Shown one piece after another: positions 27,182-37,468 of a DNA stretch of 64,000 nt; position 1 is the stretch's first letter, and the number at the start of each line of letters is the position of its first letter. Under the pieces are notes generated by a model. It did no database searches. It was not told where the DNA came from and saw only the letters and a program-made list of their open reading frames with translations. The position numbers and the translations under genes were made by a program. The stretch covers positions 62,001-126,000 of the forward strand of contig NZ_VUMD01000004.1 of the NCBI RefSeq assembly GCF_009696375.1, written 5' to 3'. This DNA is from Clostridium porci. Its GTDB lineage: Bacteria > Bacillota > Clostridia > Lachnospirales > Lachnospiraceae.

Positions 27182-27931
27182 CTACAGCACTTTGCTGAGG
27201 AATAATTTCAAACGCTCATTCTTGGGCTTTCCAAAAAATTCCTCTGGCGGCGCCTCCTCCAAAAAATATCCATCATCCATAAACATAACCCGGGTAGCAA
27301 CCTCCTTTGCAAAGCCCATCTCATGGGTAACCACCACCATAGTCATTTTTTCCTTTGCCAGATCACGCATAACCCCCAGTACCTCTCCAACCATCTCCGG
27401 ATCCAGAGCAGAGGTTGGCTCGTCAAAGAGCATCACGTCAGGCTTCATGCACAGGGCTCTGACAATGGCAATACGCTGCTTCTGTCCTCCAGAAAGCTGG
27501 CTTGGATATGCATGGGCCCTGTCAGCCAGTCCTACACGCTCCAAAAGGGTTATAGCTTCCTTTTCAGCCTCCCTTTGAGGCTTTCCCTGGAGCTTCATAG
27601 GAGCAATGGTCAGGTTCTTCATAATATCCATATGAGGAAACAGGTTAAACTGCTGAAACACCATCCCCATTTTCTGGCGGTGTTTGTCAATATCTGTTTT
27701 AGAATCGGTAATATCTGTTCCCTCAAAAAATATATGACCCTCAGTGGGCTCCTCCAAACGGTTTAAGCAGCGAAGGAAGGTGCTTTTTCCAGAGCCGGAA
27801 GGCCCTACTACAAATACTACATCACCCTTATTAATATCCACATTAATTCCTTTTAATACATGGATATGGCCAAAGCTTTTCCCAAGATTCTGAACCCGGA
27901 TCAGGGTCTCCTTCTTCACATCAGCGCTCAT
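27182..27931 (-). CDS. Polar amino-acid ABC transporter ATPase (GlnQ type)
   Basis: 249 aa, with Walker [11 protein letters not shown]-loop FQQFNLFPH, signature LSGGQKQR and Walker [13 protein letters not shown]. The length and the [12 protein letters not shown] segment are typical of GlnQ/HisP-like ATPases that energise amino-acid import. It overlaps the permease gene by 11 bases. The exact amino acid is not clear. Confidence 0.93.
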   Translation of the reverse strand: MSADVKKETLIRVQNLGKSFGHIHVLKGINVDINKGDVVFVVGPSGSGKSTFLRCLNRLEEPTEGHIFFEGTDITDSKTDIDKHRQKMGMVFQQFNLFPHMDIMKNLTIAPMKLQGKPQREAEKEAITLLERVGLADRAHAYPSQLSGGQKQRIAIVRALCMKPDVMLFDEPTSALDPEMVGEVLGVMRDLAKEKMTMVVVTHEMGFAKEVATRVMFMDDGYFLEEAPPEEFFGKPKNERLKLFLSKVL

Positions 27932-28622
27932 TCTGTCTCAGCCTCCTCTCCAGAATCTGAATCAGCTTTGTAAATATCATTACGATTATAAGATAAATAA
28001 GTGCAACTGCAATCAAAGGCATAAAGGCGCTGTATGTCCTGCTTCGGATAATATCTCCTCCCTTTGTCAAGTCCTGAATCGCAATATACCCGGATACAGA
28101 AGTTTCCTTCAGCAGAGAGATAAACTCATTGCACAGGGTGGGAAGGACTGTCTTGAACGCCTGGGGCATAATAATATACCACATAGTCTGAATATAGTTA
28201 AAGCCCAGACTTCGCCCTGCCTCCATCTGCCCCGGATCAATGGACATAATCCCACTTCGGAATATTTCTGCCACATAAGCGCCCGAATTAATTCCAAAGG
28301 CCAAAACAGCCACAAACACCTTGTCAATTCTGGCGCTTCCAAATACGACAAAGTAAATGATCAGAAGCTGTACCAGTACGGGTGTGCCGCGGATAACTGT
28401 AAGATACACTTTACAGATAGCGTTCAACACCTTCAATTTCCCGGTTTTCTCATACGTAGAGCGGATCATACCCACTACAAAGCCCAGTACAATGCCCATC
28501 AGGCAGGCAAAAAATGTAATTATTAAGGTTGTCTTAAAGCCCTCGGTCAGATACCGCCAGCGGTTATCATCCATAAAGTTGAGGTAAAACGCATCCGTAA
28601 AGGTTTTCCACATGCTTATCAT
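27921..28622 (-). CDS. Polar amino-acid ABC transporter permease
   Basis: 233 aa, HisM/GlnP type. Several membrane helices, with the EAA loop [22 protein letters not shown] that contacts the ATPase. Start ATG 28622 after CAGAGG; ATG 28613 is an alternative. It is encoded between the ATPase and the binding protein and probably forms a homodimer in the importer. Confidence 0.92.
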   Translation of the reverse strand: MISMWKTFTDAFYLNFMDDNRWRYLTEGFKTTLIITFFACLMGIVLGFVVGMIRSTYEKTGKLKVLNAICKVYLTVIRGTPVLVQLLIIYFVVFGSARIDKVFVAVLAFGINSGAYVAEIFRSGIMSIDPGQMEAGRSLGFNYIQTMWYIIMPQAFKTVLPTLCNEFISLLKETSVSGYIAIQDLTKGGDIIRSRTYSAFMPLIAVALIYLIIVMIFTKLIQILERRLRQNER

Positions 28623-28779
28623 CCTCTGCCCTTTCTTACTAATCGTTTCTTCATAACGTGCTTGCAGTTTAAACCAAGACTTTGGAATCCAGCCAAACTG
28701 TAAGTACTAAAAAACTGCCTCAGGCCTCCTGGAACATTGCCTTTCCCAATCTCAGCCTGTGGCAGTCACATTTACTGAA

Positions 28780-29625
28780 TTATTCTGCTGTGATGTATTT
28801 TGCTACTATCTCATCCAAGGTTCCGTTTTCCCTCAGAGTCTTTAATGCAGCATTAATCTTATCCAGAAGCTCAGTATTTCCCTTCTTAACCGCAATGGCA
28901 TACTCCTCATCTGTAAAGGACTCTTCCAGAATCTTCAGTCCTTCAATCTGGGAAACAAAGGTCTTGGCAGGCTCTCCGTCGATAACCACCGCGTCAATCT
29001 TGCCCTGACTCAATGCCTGAACAGCCTCAAAGCCCTTATTGTAGCGCTCTACGGTGGTTCCCTCTGCCTCCAGATCCGACACATAGATATCGCCAGTTGT
29101 TCCTAGCTGTACGCCAACAATCACACCTGCCAGCTCGTCAGGGCCGGCAAGTTTGCTGTCCTCTTTAACGATAATCTTCTGGGAGGCTGCCGCATAGGTA
29201 TCAGAGAAATCCACATTCTGCTTGCGCTCATCTGTTACCGTTATACCCGCCAGTCCCATATCAGCCTTTCCTGATACAAGCTCAGGAATAATGGAATCAA
29301 AGGCAATGTCCTCGATCTCCAGCTCCATCCCCAGCTCGCCGGCAATAGCCTGGGCGATCTCCACATCAATGCCTACAATCTTATCTCCGTCATGAAACTC
29401 ATAGGGTGGAAACTCTGCGTTGGTTGCCATAACCAGCTTGCCGCCTGTTGCCTCCGTACTGGACTTATCAGCCTCTGCCCCAGTTGTTCCATCAGCTGCT
29501 TCAGTCTTGTCTGCCGCAACTGTATCTGAAACCGCCGCCGTAGTTACATTGGAAGCGCCGCCGCAGGCAGTCAGGGAAGCTGCCATAAGAGCCGCCATGG
29601 TCACTGCTAAAACTCTCTTTTTCAT
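28780..29625 (-). CDS. Amino-acid ABC transporter substrate-binding lipoprotein
   Basis: 281 aa, ATG at 29625 after GAGGAGAG; the frame to 29652 is longer but has no site. Lipoprotein signal with Cys at 21 (SLTAC), a Ser/Thr/Ala linker to about residue 58, then a two-lobed bacterial extracellular solute-binding family 3 domain (LVMATNAEFPPYEF, GIDVEIAQAIA, DMGLAGITVTDERK). It is the first gene of the operon; a 157-base gap before the permease may allow higher expression. Confidence 0.92.
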   Translation of the reverse strand: MKKRVLAVTMAALMAASLTACGGASNVTTAAVSDTVAADKTEAADGTTGAEADKSSTEATGGKLVMATNAEFPPYEFHDGDKIVGIDVEIAQAIAGELGMELEIEDIAFDSIIPELVSGKADMGLAGITVTDERKQNVDFSDTYAAASQKIIVKEDSKLAGPDELAGVIVGVQLGTTGDIYVSDLEAEGTTVERYNKGFEAVQALSQGKIDAVVIDGEPAKTFVSQIEGLKILEESFTDEEYAIAVKKGNTELLDKINAALKTLRENGTLDEIVAKYITAE

Positions 29626-29761
29626 AATTACTCTCCTCTTTTCTTTATGCACAAAAATGCATAACTATAAAAACCTTAACGTTTAATATTATAAATCATT
29701 TTTTCTTTTTAGCAAGAGGAAAATCAGGGAATTTCCCTTGTTTTTATCTTTTTTAGCCATT

Positions 29762-30607
29762 TTATACTTTCTGGGCCAAACCTGCGGCTCTTACCAGATG
29801 CTTCGCCAGAACCGCTGTGGTAACTGCTCCGACGCCACCAGGTACCGGAGTAGCCATGGAAGCAATTTCTGTTATAGAGTCGAAGTCCACATCTCCGCAA
29901 AGTCTCCCCTTCTCATCCACATTGATTCCCACATCAATGACCACCGCATCCTTTCCCACAAAGCTTTGGTCTATCATTCCAGCCTTTCCGGCTGCCGCTA
30001 CCAGAATCTCAGCGCTGCGGCAGGCGCCTGCCAGCTCCCGGGTTCTAGTGTGGCAGATCGTGACAGTGGCATTTTCCTGTAAAAGGAGCATTGACAAGGG
30101 ACGCCCTACTACCATGCTTCGCCCTACGATGGTGATTCTCTTTCCTGATATGGAAATGCCGGCAGCCTTCAGCATCTCCACCACAGCCTCAGCCGTACAG
30201 GGAGCAAAGCCGGTGCTGTCGCCTGCGAATACCTTAGCGATATTAGCCGGTGAAATGCCGTCCAAATCCTTTGCGGGGTCAATCATATTTTCAATCTGCT
30301 TTTCCGAGATCTGCCCAGGAAGGGGACGCAAAAGAAGGATGCCTGCCACATCCGGATCTTCATTTATCGTTCTGAATTCTTTCTCAAAATCCTCATGGCT
30401 GATCTTCTCTGGGTATACATAAGACTGAACTCTCAGGCCGAAGCTCTCCATCCGCTTGACGGCCCCCCGCTCATAGGATTTGTCATCAGCCCTCTCCCCC
30501 ACTCGGATAATCCCCAGCTTAGGAACCTTCCCCTTCAACCTTTCCAGTCCCTCTGCAACCTGTATTTTTATCGCCGCAGAAGCATCTGCGCCCTTCAAGA
30601 TTCTCAT
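29762..30607 (-). CDS. folD: Methylene-THF dehydrogenase / methenyl-THF cyclohydrolase
   Basis: 281 aa, ATG at 30607 after GGAG. Interconverts 5,10-methylene-, methenyl- and 10-formyl-tetrahydrofolate. Catalytic Lys lies in DDKSYERGAVKRMESFG in the place of the usual Y-x3-K; the family signatures LPLPGQ-like RPLPGQIS and the C-terminal PVPGGVGAVTTA are present, as is the Rossmann segment ITIVGRSMVVGRP. It is followed upstream by fchA, which makes the same second step, so the pair serves one-carbon metabolism. Confidence 0.95.
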   Translation of the reverse strand: MRILKGADASAAIKIQVAEGLERLKGKVPKLGIIRVGERADDKSYERGAVKRMESFGLRVQSYVYPEKISHEDFEKEFRTINEDPDVAGILLLRPLPGQISEKQIENMIDPAKDLDGISPANIAKVFAGDSTGFAPCTAEAVVEMLKAAGISISGKRITIVGRSMVVGRPLSMLLLQENATVTICHTRTRELAGACRSAEILVAAAGKAGMIDQSFVGKDAVVIDVGINVDEKGRLCGDVDFDSITEIASMATPVPGGVGAVTTAVLAKHLVRAAGLAQKV

Positions 30608-30629
30608 GGTTTTTCTAGTCTCCTTCCCT

Positions 30630-31256
30630 CTATTTCAGCTGTGTCAGCACCTTTTCGTAAATAGCATCAGCCCGCCTGGTCCCATCCTCCGTCAGCTCTC
30701 TGGCCTCCTGATTTAGTTCCTCTGCCTTCTCCCTATTCCTCATGGAACTGGTATTGATATACACATTCATCACAGCACCCAAAATGGCGGTTCTGATAAA
30801 CTGGACTCCTACGCCCACATCGCTGACAGCCAGACGGCTTCCCTTCTCTGCAAGGAAATCCAACATTCCCAGCATTTCTACTGCCTTTTCCATAATCTCC
30901 AGGGGAACCAGGCTTGCGGCCACCAGACATTCCTCCATTACTTTGTCCTTGTAGGCCCTTTCCTCCTCTGTAAATGAGGGCAGGCCGTAGCAGCGGGCCA
31001 GGGGCGCAAAAACCTGCGCATCTCTGTCCGCCAGATACAAAAACTGCTCCTGAAGCCCCTCCATCTGTACAAGAAGCTCCTGCACCTGCCCTTCCACCTG
31101 GGCGTACTTTTTCTTTCCAATGGTCAAATTGGCCACCATCTGCCCCAGAGCATTGCCCAAAGCTCCTGCCAAAGCTGAAGCGCCTCCGCCTCCAGGCACC
31201 GGCTCCCTGGATGATAATGCTTTAAGAAACGTGTTTATGGTTGACTGTTCCAGCAT
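30630..31256 (-). CDS. fchA: Cyclodeaminase/cyclohydrolase family protein
   Basis: 208 aa, ATG at 31256 after AAGGAGGCACAT. All-helical fold with the folate-binding PGGGGASALAGALG near residue 21. Family members are methenyl-THF cyclohydrolase or formimino-THF cyclodeaminase. Beside folD the cyclohydrolase role is likely. Spacing of 22 bases to folD supports one transcript. Confidence 0.88.
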   Translation of the reverse strand: MLEQSTINTFLKALSSREPVPGGGGASALAGALGNALGQMVANLTIGKKKYAQVEGQVQELLVQMEGLQEQFLYLADRDAQVFAPLARCYGLPSFTEEERAYKDKVMEECLVAASLVPLEIMEKAVEMLGMLDFLAEKGSRLAVSDVGVGVQFIRTAILGAVMNVYINTSSMRNREKAEELNQEARELTEDGTRRADAIYEKVLTQLK

Positions 31257-31308
31257 ATGTGCCTCCTTAATCTTTATTTTGTTGGGTTCCGAAACTGAAA
31301 ATTTATGT

Positions 31309-31911
31309 TTACAGGATTTTCACGCCCATCAGCTTTGCCAGCTCCGCTGCCTGAAAGAGATTTACCTTTACTCCGGCCAGCTCCTTAAACTGATCCGAAA
31401 CCAGTATCCCCTCAATGGTACAATCAGACAAATCCAACCCCTTCAAAGCAGTTTTGAAAAAATCAGTCCCTGATAAATCCGACTTTGAAAATATAGTCTT
31501 TTTAAGCTTCATCTGAGACATAAAGGCTTCCCTGATATGACAGCCGGTAATTTCGCAAAACTCCCAGCAGGCCATTGAAAAGTTGGCATAATTGAACTGA
31601 CAGTTCCCAAGCGTTACCCACTTAAAGGATGAATTTGAAAACTGGCTTCCCTCTGCCTTACACTCTCTGACGTTCGTATTCTTCCAGTAATTATCAGAAA
31701 ACGTGCAGTTGGAAAAATCACAATTATCAAAGGTTACATTGCAGAAGGACGCGCCTGAAAAATCGCACTTTGAAAGCCTGCACCTGTGAAATACTACCGT
31801 ATCCAGCTCAACCCTTCCCACAATCTGGTCTGTTACTATCTCATCTGAAAATTCCTGCCCCGCGATCAGGCTCTCCTCCATGACCGCAGTCTTAAGCATC
31901 TGCTCCAGCAT
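31309..31911 (-). CDS. Pentapeptide-repeat protein
   Basis: 200 aa from ATG 31911, which has AGGAGAG six bases before; ATG 31929 would add six residues. The middle (about 40-165) is built of A(D/N)LXX-type repeats such as CDFSGASFCNVTFDNCDFSNCTF, predicting a right-handed quadrilateral beta helix. Some members mimic DNA and inhibit gyrase (quinolone protection), but most have no known role. It sits downstream of sbcDC. Confidence 0.85.
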   Translation of the reverse strand: MLEQMLKTAVMEESLIAGQEFSDEIVTDQIVGRVELDTVVFHRCRLSKCDFSGASFCNVTFDNCDFSNCTFSDNYWKNTNVRECKAEGSQFSNSSFKWVTLGNCQFNYANFSMACWEFCEITGCHIREAFMSQMKLKKTIFSKSDLSGTDFFKTALKGLDLSDCTIEGILVSDQFKELAGVKVNLFQAAELAKLMGVKIL

Positions 31912-31981
31912 ACTGTTCTCTCCTGTCATCCTTACTCTAAAAGCCTGTTATCCCTCTCCATTACAGCTGCTCCTTTAACCG

Positions 31982-34960
31982 CTACGAAAGCTGAATACCA
32001 GCCCGGCTGCCTCCGTTTCGCTCCTTCACCACTACAATCTGACGCTCAATCCGCGTCTTAAGCTCCGACACGTGGGAAATGATTCCTACCAGACGCCTGC
32101 CTTCCGCCAAATCATCCAATGCCTTGATAGCCAGATTCAAGGCATCCTCATCCAGAGAGCCAAAGCCCTCATCCACAAACATGGCGTCCAAACGGATTCC
32201 TCCTGCCTGAGCCTGAATCTCATCAGACAGCCCCAGTGCAAGGGAAAGGGATGCCTGAAAGGACTCTCCTCCGGACAGGGTTTTTACGCTTCGCTCTGTT
32301 CCGTTGTAGTGATCGACCACGCTAAGTCCCAGGCCGCTCTTCCCCCGGTTATCCTCCTCGGTGCATCGCTTCAGTTCATACTGGCCTCCGCTCATAACCA
32401 TAAACCGGGTGTTGGCCCGGGCAATGATACGCTCGAAATAAGCCATCTGCACATAGGTTTCCAGTGTAATCTTCTCCTTCCCTGCCACCTCTCCCGATGC
32501 AGTATCAGAAAGGCCCTTCACCCAGCTCCACTGCTGCTGCAGCTCCTCCATGGAAGCCTTTTGCTTTAATATATTAGCCCTTGCCCTGAGATTTGTTTCC
32601 AGTCGGAGGTGAACCCTGTTTTTTTGTTTCTCCAGCTCTTCCAACTCCGTTTTCGCCTCCTGCTGCCGAATGGTTAATTGCTCCGCTCGAGCTTTCGCAG
32701 CTTCCCGCCGGCGAACCAGATCGTCCTCGCTTCTGCTGTCCGTCTCCCAAAAGCCGGCCCGTACGTTCCTGACTTTGCAAGCATCCTCCCAGCTTGTTGC
32801 CGCTAACTCTGACGCAGCAGTCCTTCCCGGCTCCTCCCTTGCCTCCAGACGTTTATCCAAGGCCTCCAGCTTAGCCCTGGCTCCGTCCGCCATACGATTT
32901 ACAGCTTCATATCTGTCCTGGGCCGCTTTAAAAGCTTCCTCTCTCTCCCGCAGCCGCTGCCGCAGCTTGACCAGCGCTTCCCCGGCTGCCTCTCGGTTTT
33001 CATAGGGCAGTCTTCCAGCCCTATCCTGTATCTGCCTTCCCAGTTCCTCCAGACGGGTTTTAGCCTGTATGCAGCGCTCCTGGGACTGCTGCTGCTTCCT
33101 TCCTGCCCCCTCAACAGCATGCTGCGCAGACAGCCTTTTTTCTTCCAGCTCCTTCTTCCGCTCCACCTGCTTCTTAAGATAGTCCAATCGTTCCAGGCTC
33201 TTACCCTCCTGAACCTCTAGGTAGACCTTGAGCTTCTCAAGCATTTCCCCCCAGATTGCAAGGAAACGCTCCCTGGCCGCCTCTCCCTCCTGCCTCTCCC
33301 CCTCTGCCGCTAAAAGCTTTTCCCTCCAGCTTTCCTTCCAGGTGCCAACTTCCCCGTCAATCTGCTCTCTCATTCTGGCATACTGGTTTTCTAGGCTTCC
33401 GGCCAGGGTTCCTGCCTCCAGGCTTAAAGCTTCTGCTGTCCGTCTTTCCTGTTCCGCAATCTTAGCCGCCTTATCCACCTGCTCCTTTGTAATATCTTTG
33501 CCATCCTCCCTTCGGCATGCAGGGGCAGGATGCTCCTTTGAGCCACACACCGGACAGGGCCTTCCCTTCACCAGCTCACTTGCCAAAATGCCTGCCTGAT
33601 TATCCAGAAACCGCTGATACAGCTCCCTATATATTCCTTCTGCAAGCCTCCGTTTTTCATCTCCTCTCCGGTAAGCTTCCTGGGCCTTCTTCAATCTGGC
33701 AAGCTCTCTCTTATATGTCTCTAATTCCCGGCCCAGAACCATGACCCGCTCCCGGTACTCTGACAGCTTCTGGCAGGCAGCAATGGCAGCCTGATGCTCC
33801 TCGCCGGAGCTCTTTAATTCCTCCAGCTCCTTCTCATATCTAAAAAGCCGCTCCCTCCACAGAGCCTCCTCTTTAACAGCCGCCTCCAGCTCCCTCCCCC
33901 ATCGGTTCGTTTCCCTACGGCAGATGCTCTCCCCCTTTATCAGCTCATCCAGCTGCCCGTAGGCCTCAAGAGACTCTTCCATCCTGGCGATTGAGGAAAT
34001 GAGCTTGTCCCGCTCCTGCTGCCTGTCCTTCTCCTTCTGGAACAGCAGTTCTGCCTCTCTGCTTATCGGAGCCAGCTCGTTTAAACGCCGGATGGTCTCA
34101 GCCATATCCGTTAAAATTCCATCTTCCGTCTGAGCCTTGCCAAGATCGATCCCAAGGTTAGACAACTCCTCTCTATGGGCCTTCATTTCTCCATCTAAGG
34201 CTCTGTCCTGCTCCTTATCTGCATCTATCATCTGACTCAGAAACCCCAGAGCTGTCTCCAGGTCTCCCTTAGAAGCCTCCTTCCATTGAAGCCCCAGCTC
34301 TACCCGGCTCTCATCTGTCAATACCCCATCTATATACTGCTCTATCCTCCTTAGGCTGTCACAGTACTGTCCGTACAGGACTCTGGCTCTCTCCTTCAGT
34401 CGTTCCTGGAACTGCTGATAGGGTCTGGTCTTAAATATTTCCCGAAAGATGGCGCTACGATCCTCTGTTTTCCCTGACAGAAGCTTAGAAAAGCTTCCCT
34501 GGGCCAGCATCGCTATCTGGGAAAACTGCTCTCTGTCCAGACCCAGCAGAGCTTCTATCTCTTTAGTAACGGCTTTATCGCCTGTAACCAGGCGTCCTCC
34601 CGGCATATGAAGCTCACCGTCGCTCCGTTCCTTGGTCTCCCCTTCTCCCCTTTGCTTGACCCGCATATACTCAGGACTCCGCCTTACGGTGTACTCCTGT
34701 TCGTTATAGAGGAATTTCATTTCCACAAAGGTTTTTGTATCAGCCGCCGCGTATTTGCTGCGAAGCATCTTCGGCTTTCTGCCGTCGCCGCTGGCATTTC
34801 CGTAGAGCGCAAAGGTTATAGCGTCAAAAATAGTCGTCTTTCCTGCGCCTGTATCGCCGGTAATCAAATACAGTCCCCGATCCCCCAGGGCCTCCAGCTT
34901 TAACCTCATCTCACCGGCGTAAGGCCCAAATGCAGAAATTGTAAGCTCTGTCGGTCTCAC
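31982..34960 (-). CDS. sbcC: DNA repair exonuclease subunit SbcC
   Basis: 992 aa from GTG 34960, which overlaps the sbcD stop as GTGA. An SMC-like ATPase: N-terminal Walker A ITGDTGAGKTT, long coiled coils, a central zinc hook CPVCG (about residue 480), and C-terminal signature LSGGESFQASLSLALGLSD and Walker B MFVDEGFGSLD. With SbcD it opens hairpins and processes double-strand ends. Confidence 0.96.
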   Translation of the reverse strand: MRPTELTISAFGPYAGEMRLKLEALGDRGLYLITGDTGAGKTTIFDAITFALYGNASGDGRKPKMLRSKYAAADTKTFVEMKFLYNEQEYTVRRSPEYMRVKQRGEGETKERSDGELHMPGGRLVTGDKAVTKEIEALLGLDREQFSQIAMLAQGSFSKLLSGKTEDRSAIFREIFKTRPYQQFQERLKERARVLYGQYCDSLRRIEQYIDGVLTDESRVELGLQWKEASKGDLETALGFLSQMIDADKEQDRALDGEMKAHREELSNLGIDLGKAQTEDGILTDMAETIRRLNELAPISREAELLFQKEKDRQQERDKLISSIARMEESLEAYGQLDELIKGESICRRETNRWGRELEAAVKEEALWRERLFRYEKELEELKSSGEEHQAAIAACQKLSEYRERVMVLGRELETYKRELARLKKAQEAYRRGDEKRRLAEGIYRELYQRFLDNQAGILASELVKGRPCPVCGSKEHPAPACRREDGKDITKEQVDKAAKIAEQERRTAEALSLEAGTLAGSLENQYARMREQIDGEVGTWKESWREKLLAAEGERQEGEAARERFLAIWGEMLEKLKVYLEVQEGKSLERLDYLKKQVERKKELEEKRLSAQHAVEGAGRKQQQSQERCIQAKTRLEELGRQIQDRAGRLPYENREAAGEALVKLRQRLREREEAFKAAQDRYEAVNRMADGARAKLEALDKRLEAREEPGRTAASELAATSWEDACKVRNVRAGFWETDSRSEDDLVRRREAAKARAEQLTIRQQEAKTELEELEKQKNRVHLRLETNLRARANILKQKASMEELQQQWSWVKGLSDTASGEVAGKEKITLETYVQMAYFERIIARANTRFMVMSGGQYELKRCTEEDNRGKSGLGLSVVDHYNGTERSVKTLSGGESFQASLSLALGLSDEIQAQAGGIRLDAMFVDEGFGSLDEDALNLAIKALDDLAEGRRLVGIISHVSELKTRIERQIVVVKERNGGSRAGIQLS

Positions 34961-36150
34961 TCCTTATCCTCCCATATCTCTTCCATAAGGCCCGCTGCAA
35001 GCTCCCGCTGCTTTTGGCTCATAGGCCGGTTATTCTGATGCTGGTAAAGCTCTTCCAACAGCTCCATAGGAGACTTCCCTTCCTCCTTTACATGAGCTGC
35101 AGCGCCTCCTTCTCTGGTTCTCCGGTTGTCATAGTCCAGCTTCATTATATTTGGATAAATGGCTCGAAGCTTGCCCATGGCATCCAGGACATCTTCCTCG
35201 TCGGTGAGAGTGATATGTAAAAAATCGTCCACAGCAGTACCCTGATAAAATTTTCTGCCGGCTACCTCCTCATAGGCTCCCCGTATTTCCCGCATATCAC
35301 GCAGAGGCGTCAGAGGACGAACCCTAACGCATACATGCCCCTTCTCGAAAAGCTCTGCTACAGTTACCGACTTTTTGTGAGTTACCTCCGAAAAAGAATA
35401 TTTTAAAGGTGTACCGCAGTAGCGCACGGTCTCCCGCCCGATCCGCTGAGGGCCGTGAATATGCCCCAGAGCCACATAGTCAAAATCGTCAAATATATCT
35501 GCGCCAACCTGATCTAAGCCTCCGACAGACAGCTCCTCCGAATCACAGCAGGACGCGCCCGCTACAAACTGATGCGCCACCAGAATATTCCTGGCGCTCC
35601 TGTCAAAGCTTTGTCCGGCCGCAGACCCATCCAGAAAATCCGCATCTGTCCCGTCTTTGCGCCGGCCTGTCATATGACTCACCGCACAGCGCACTCCATC
35701 CTCGAAGCTCTCTATCTCTTCCTCCGGAAAGCATCTTCTCACTATGCCCGGTTTCACAAAGGGCAGCATATAAACAAATACACTGCCGTACTCATCCCTC
35801 AGCCTCACCGGCGCCACACAGCCTTCATAGACCGGGGCCAGATACACCTTCTTTCCCTCCATAAGGTGCCTGCCAAATGCCAGACGCTCCGGGCTGTCAT
35901 GGTTACCGCTGATGACAAACACAGAAGCCCCGCTATCTGCCAGCCTTGTGAGGAACCAGTCGAATACCTGGACAGCCTCCGCTCCAGGCACCTGCTTATC
36001 ATATACATCTCCTGCAATCAGAATCCCATCCGGTTTTTCCTCGTCTATAATTTCAAGTATTTTCTTTAGTATATACTTCTGATCCTCCAGCATGGAAAAC
36101 TCATTCACCCGTTTTCCAATGTGAAGATCCGATAAATGGATAAATTTCAT
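34957..36150 (-). CDS. sbcD: DNA repair exonuclease subunit SbcD
   Basis: 397 aa, ATG at 36150 after AGGAAGGA; the frame to 36195 has no site. Mre11-type metallophosphoesterase with HLSDLHIGK, GDVYD, GNHD and the later GHIH motif for the two metal ions. It is upstream of and coupled to sbcC by a 4-base overlap. Confidence 0.96.
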   Translation of the reverse strand: MKFIHLSDLHIGKRVNEFSMLEDQKYILKKILEIIDEEKPDGILIAGDVYDKQVPGAEAVQVFDWFLTRLADSGASVFVISGNHDSPERLAFGRHLMEGKKVYLAPVYEGCVAPVRLRDEYGSVFVYMLPFVKPGIVRRCFPEEEIESFEDGVRCAVSHMTGRRKDGTDADFLDGSAAGQSFDRSARNILVAHQFVAGASCCDSEELSVGGLDQVGADIFDDFDYVALGHIHGPQRIGRETVRYCGTPLKYSFSEVTHKKSVTVAELFEKGHVCVRVRPLTPLRDMREIRGAYEEVAGRKFYQGTAVDDFLHITLTDEEDVLDAMGKLRAIYPNIMKLDYDNRRTREGGAAAHVKEEGKSPMELLEELYQHQNNRPMSQKQRELAAGLMEEIWEDKE

Positions 36151-36280
36151 ATATGTTCCTTCCTGATATGCGGGTAGCGTCAAGCATGCGGCCACTGGAC
36201 CAAGCTTGCTATATCATACCATGCAGAAGGCTTGATTAGCAACCCTGCATTGGCAGGCTAACGAGGGAATGATATGAAGG

Positions 36281-36628
36281 TCATAGGTCTGTTTCAGCAT
36301 GGAGCTGGCAAAAAACCTTAAAGGCCGCCTCAAAAATAGGCATATCTGCGGAAAGGACGGTGATTTCCTGCTCCTCTGCCTTCTTGCTGGCAGCCTCGTC
36401 CAGAACCGCGCCCTCTGCCAGTATAATGCAGGCGGCATCTGTTAAAGCAGCCACTGCCAGCGTATTTATATTTCCTATAACCGTCACCCAGGCGCAGCCT
36501 TCTGGCGCGCGAACCATGGCAATGCTTAAAAGATCGCAGCAGAAGGGCGTCGTTATCTTCTTTAACCTCCCCTTCCCCAAATTCACAACATGAAATATCC
36601 CCTTATCAATTAATCCCTGTACTGTCAT
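36281..36628 (-). CDS. DRTGG-domain protein
   Basis: 115 aa, ATG at 36628 after GAGGGTGAG. It resembles stand-alone DRTGG domains (VVNLGKGRLKKITTPFCCDLLS, then a C-terminal VLSADMPIFEAAFKVFCQL), small alpha/beta proteins often encoded beside NADH-type [FeFe] hydrogenase genes in Clostridia. It is divergent from the hydrogenase operon here. Function unknown; nucleotide or redox sensing is a guess. Confidence 0.75.
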   Translation of the reverse strand: MTVQGLIDKGIFHVVNLGKGRLKKITTPFCCDLLSIAMVRAPEGCAWVTVIGNINTLAVAALTDAACIILAEGAVLDEAASKKAEEQEITVLSADMPIFEAAFKVFCQLHAETDL

Positions 36629-36918
36629 TTCTCACCCTCCGTATCCAGCTCATCTTCAGACTGCCATATTCATTTCATCCCAGTTAAGAGCCCCTTGCGG
36701 AGCGCCCCAGGGACAATGTCCGTCTGCTTTAATTTCCGTGTCACATCACTGTCAGCCTCCCTGCCCTGATATATGGCTCCCTCCGTGCATTTCAGACTTT
36801 GGGCTGCATTTGTACAGCATACCATTCATTTTGTCGATTTTCAACACACGCTTGATTTTAACATGTTTTTATCGTTAGATTTTTCACATAAAAGGTAGAT
36901 TTTTTTCCATTTTCATGA

Positions 36919-36946
36919 TAAAATATCGATACATTGCACAATGTAT
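36919..36946 (+). promoter_or_regulatory. Hydrogenase operon promoter with 18-bp palindrome
   Basis: An extended -10 (TGATAAAAT, -10 at 36919-36924) precedes a perfect 18-bp palindrome ATACATTGCACAATGTAT (36929-36946) that covers the likely transcription start. It looks like an operator. It is not a clear Rex or FNR site. Confidence 0.6.
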
Positions 36947-36969
36947 AACTATGAGGAGGAAATAAAAAG

Positions 36970-37464
36970 ATGGCTTGCAAAAAACAAACCGTTCCCTTTC
37001 AGGGAACACCTGAGCAGGAAGCAGCGCTGAAATCAGTGATTGCCGAGCTTAAGGATCAGCCTGGCGCTCTGATGCCGGTTATGCAAAAGGCCCAGGACAT
37101 TTATGGTTATCTTCCTATCGAAGTGCAGACCATGATATCCGACGAGATGGGTATTCCGCTGGAAAAAGTCTACGGAGTATCCACATTTTATGCCCAGTTC
37201 GCTTTACAGCCAAAGGGTAAATACAAGATATCCGTCTGTCTCGGTACGGCATGTTACGTGAAAGGTTCCGGTGATATCTTCAGCAAACTGGAAGAATTGC
37301 TGGGCATCACCAATGGTGAATGTACAGCAGATGGCAAATTCTCTCTGGATTCCTGTCGATGCGTCGGCGCCTGCGGACTCGCTCCCGTCATGATGATTAA
37401 CAGCGAGGTATACGGCAGACTGACAGTTGATGATATACCGGGCATTTTAGCTAAGTACAACTAA
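36970..37464 (+). CDS. NuoE-like [2Fe-2S] subunit of bifurcating hydrogenase
   Basis: 164 aa, ATG at 36970 after GAGGAGG. Helical N terminus, then a thioredoxin-like ferredoxin with ligands in CLGTACYVKGS and CRCVGACG. Matches HydC/HymA, the 24-kDa-type subunit that passes electrons between the flavin subunit and the hydrogenase. First gene of the operon. Confidence 0.92.
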   Translation: MACKKQTVPFQGTPEQEAALKSVIAELKDQPGALMPVMQKAQDIYGYLPIEVQTMISDEMGIPLEKVYGVSTFYAQFALQPKGKYKISVCLGTACYVKGSGDIFSKLEELLGITNGECTADGKFSLDSCRCVGACGLAPVMMINSEVYGRLTVDDIPGILAKYN

Positions 37465-37468
37465 GCCT

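Noticed and set aside
36929-36946. Rex operator at the hydrogenase promoter
   Set aside because: The palindrome lacks the TTGTGAA/TTCACAA half-sites and the 4-base centre of a Rex site.
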